Positions 14,168 through 14,518 of a DNA stretch of 14,518 bases are shown in pieces (position 1 is the stretch's first letter; each line of letters opens with the position of its first letter). The stretch comes from CAYXDO01 sp964463485 (GTDB lineage: Bacteria > Myxococcota > Kuafuiibacteriia > Kuafuiibacteriales > Kuafuiibacteriaceae), in the NCBI GenBank assembly GCA_964463485.1, contig CAYXDO010000226.1:1-14518 (forward strand). Direction: 5' to 3'. The notes below the pieces were generated by a model, which saw nothing but the letters and a program-made list of their open reading frames with translations, had not been told where the DNA came from and did not search any database. Made by a program: the position numbers and the translations under genes.

Positions 14168-14452
14168 GCGCCGAGGCACTCGCGTCGAACAGACTCTGCG
14201 CGCGAAAGAGGGATGCAACTACCGGACAAATCGAAGCATGAAAGAAGCGCCTTCTGGTCGTTGTACCCTATTATTCGATCGAGGCTTGGTATTTCCAGAG
14301 CACCGTCGTCGCCCAATCGATCTGCCGGTCGTCGCGCTGCGGCAAGCACGAAACCAAGTTTGGAGAGTGGGAGTCGGATCGCGGGCTCCTCGACCAAGTC
14401 GCCAAGCCGCGCTCTCGAGGTGAGTTGCCTCGAAAATCACCACAATCAGAAG
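14168..14452. other. Right-end region with no supported gene
   Basis: Between the small membrane-protein gene and the right-edge stop there are only short frames on both strands, rich in Arg and without recognisable motifs. The stretch around 14240-14290 (CTTGTTGTACCCTATTATTCG-like, more AT-rich than its surroundings) could hold a promoter or terminator, but no hairpin with a U-tract or paired -35/-10 was found. Confidence 0.35.
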
Positions 14453-14518
14453 CTATCGAAGGACATACTCCCCGGTGCGAAATTTTGGGAGCAATCTTTC
14501 CGCGGATTCGCCGATCAT
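14453..14518 (-). CDS. Possible 3' end of a gene entering from the right edge
   Basis: On the minus strand the frame open from the window edge to the TAG at 14453-14455 encodes 21 residues including ESAERLLPKFRTGEYVLR, a plausible protein C-terminus. An ATG coincides with the last three bases of the window, but a 21-residue gene is unlikely, so this would be the end of a larger gene. The evidence is only composition and openness over a very short span. Confidence 0.25.
   Translation of the reverse strand: MIGESAERLLPKFRTGEYVLR

Noticed and set aside
13633..14397. Long 254-residue frame on the minus strand overlapping the end of the ATPase-kinase gene
   Set aside because: Low-complexity, Arg/Ser/Pro-rich composition without motifs, overlapping a well-supported gene on the other strand; best explained as antisense of GC-rich coding DNA.

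Overview
The window looks like chromosomal DNA from a high-GC deltaproteobacterium of the Myxococcota type (Polyangia/Sandaracinus-like). This is inferred from strong G/C preference at third codon positions and lipoproteins with Asp/Ala/Pro-rich linkers behind the lipidated Cys. A typical 'CPDE...RLG-DPF' secreted protein sits directly ahead of an ECF sigma factor, and a Ser/Thr kinase-containing fusion is present. No rRNA, tRNA, CRISPR array or recognisable insertion sequence is visible, and no GC content was computed.

Left half (1-6000), a surface/signalling block. A small regulator with two tandem LuxR-type (GerE) HTH domains (296-871, +) is convergent with an eight-bladed PQQ-like beta-propeller lipoprotein (926-2227, -). 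Divergent from that is a tightly coupled three-gene operon: an exported outer-membrane-like protein, an ECF sigma factor and a one-TM protein in the anti-sigma position (2386-4591, +). Both junctions are 4-nt ATGA overlaps. A second, clearly paralogous propeller lipoprotein (4627-5955, -) closes the block, so the sigma operon lies between two copies of the same lipoprotein family. Both propeller genes carry the same ~38-bp block just upstream of the start codon (31/38 identical by eye) and lack a clear Shine-Dalgarno, which suggests shared control.

Middle (6011-10414, all -). First comes a secreted protein of an uncharacterised 'WWQW' family with a pair of 18-bp direct repeats in its upstream region. 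Next is a single-chain ADP-forming acyl-CoA synthetase (CoA-binding, succinyl-CoA-ligase-like and ATP-grasp modules). The last is a conserved-looking protein of unknown function 24 bp upstream of the synthetase gene and probably co-transcribed with it. Just upstream lies an apparently truncated DUF4258-like reading frame.

Right end (10840-14518): the most unusual part. A 171-aa helical protein of unknown family overlaps by ATGA a 796-aa multidomain protein. That protein combines an AAA/STAND-like ATPase, a winged-helix-like linker and a Ser/Thr kinase-like domain. The kinase-like domain has HRD, DFG and APE motifs but no lysine in its N-lobe. The C-terminal helical tail carries an R-N-x3-H motif typical of HEPN ribonucleases. 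A short gene for a putative membrane protein follows. The combination of NTPase switch, kinase and candidate HEPN effector resembles biological-conflict (defence) proteins and is the best candidate here for an undescribed system. The defence role is inference; the motifs are visible.
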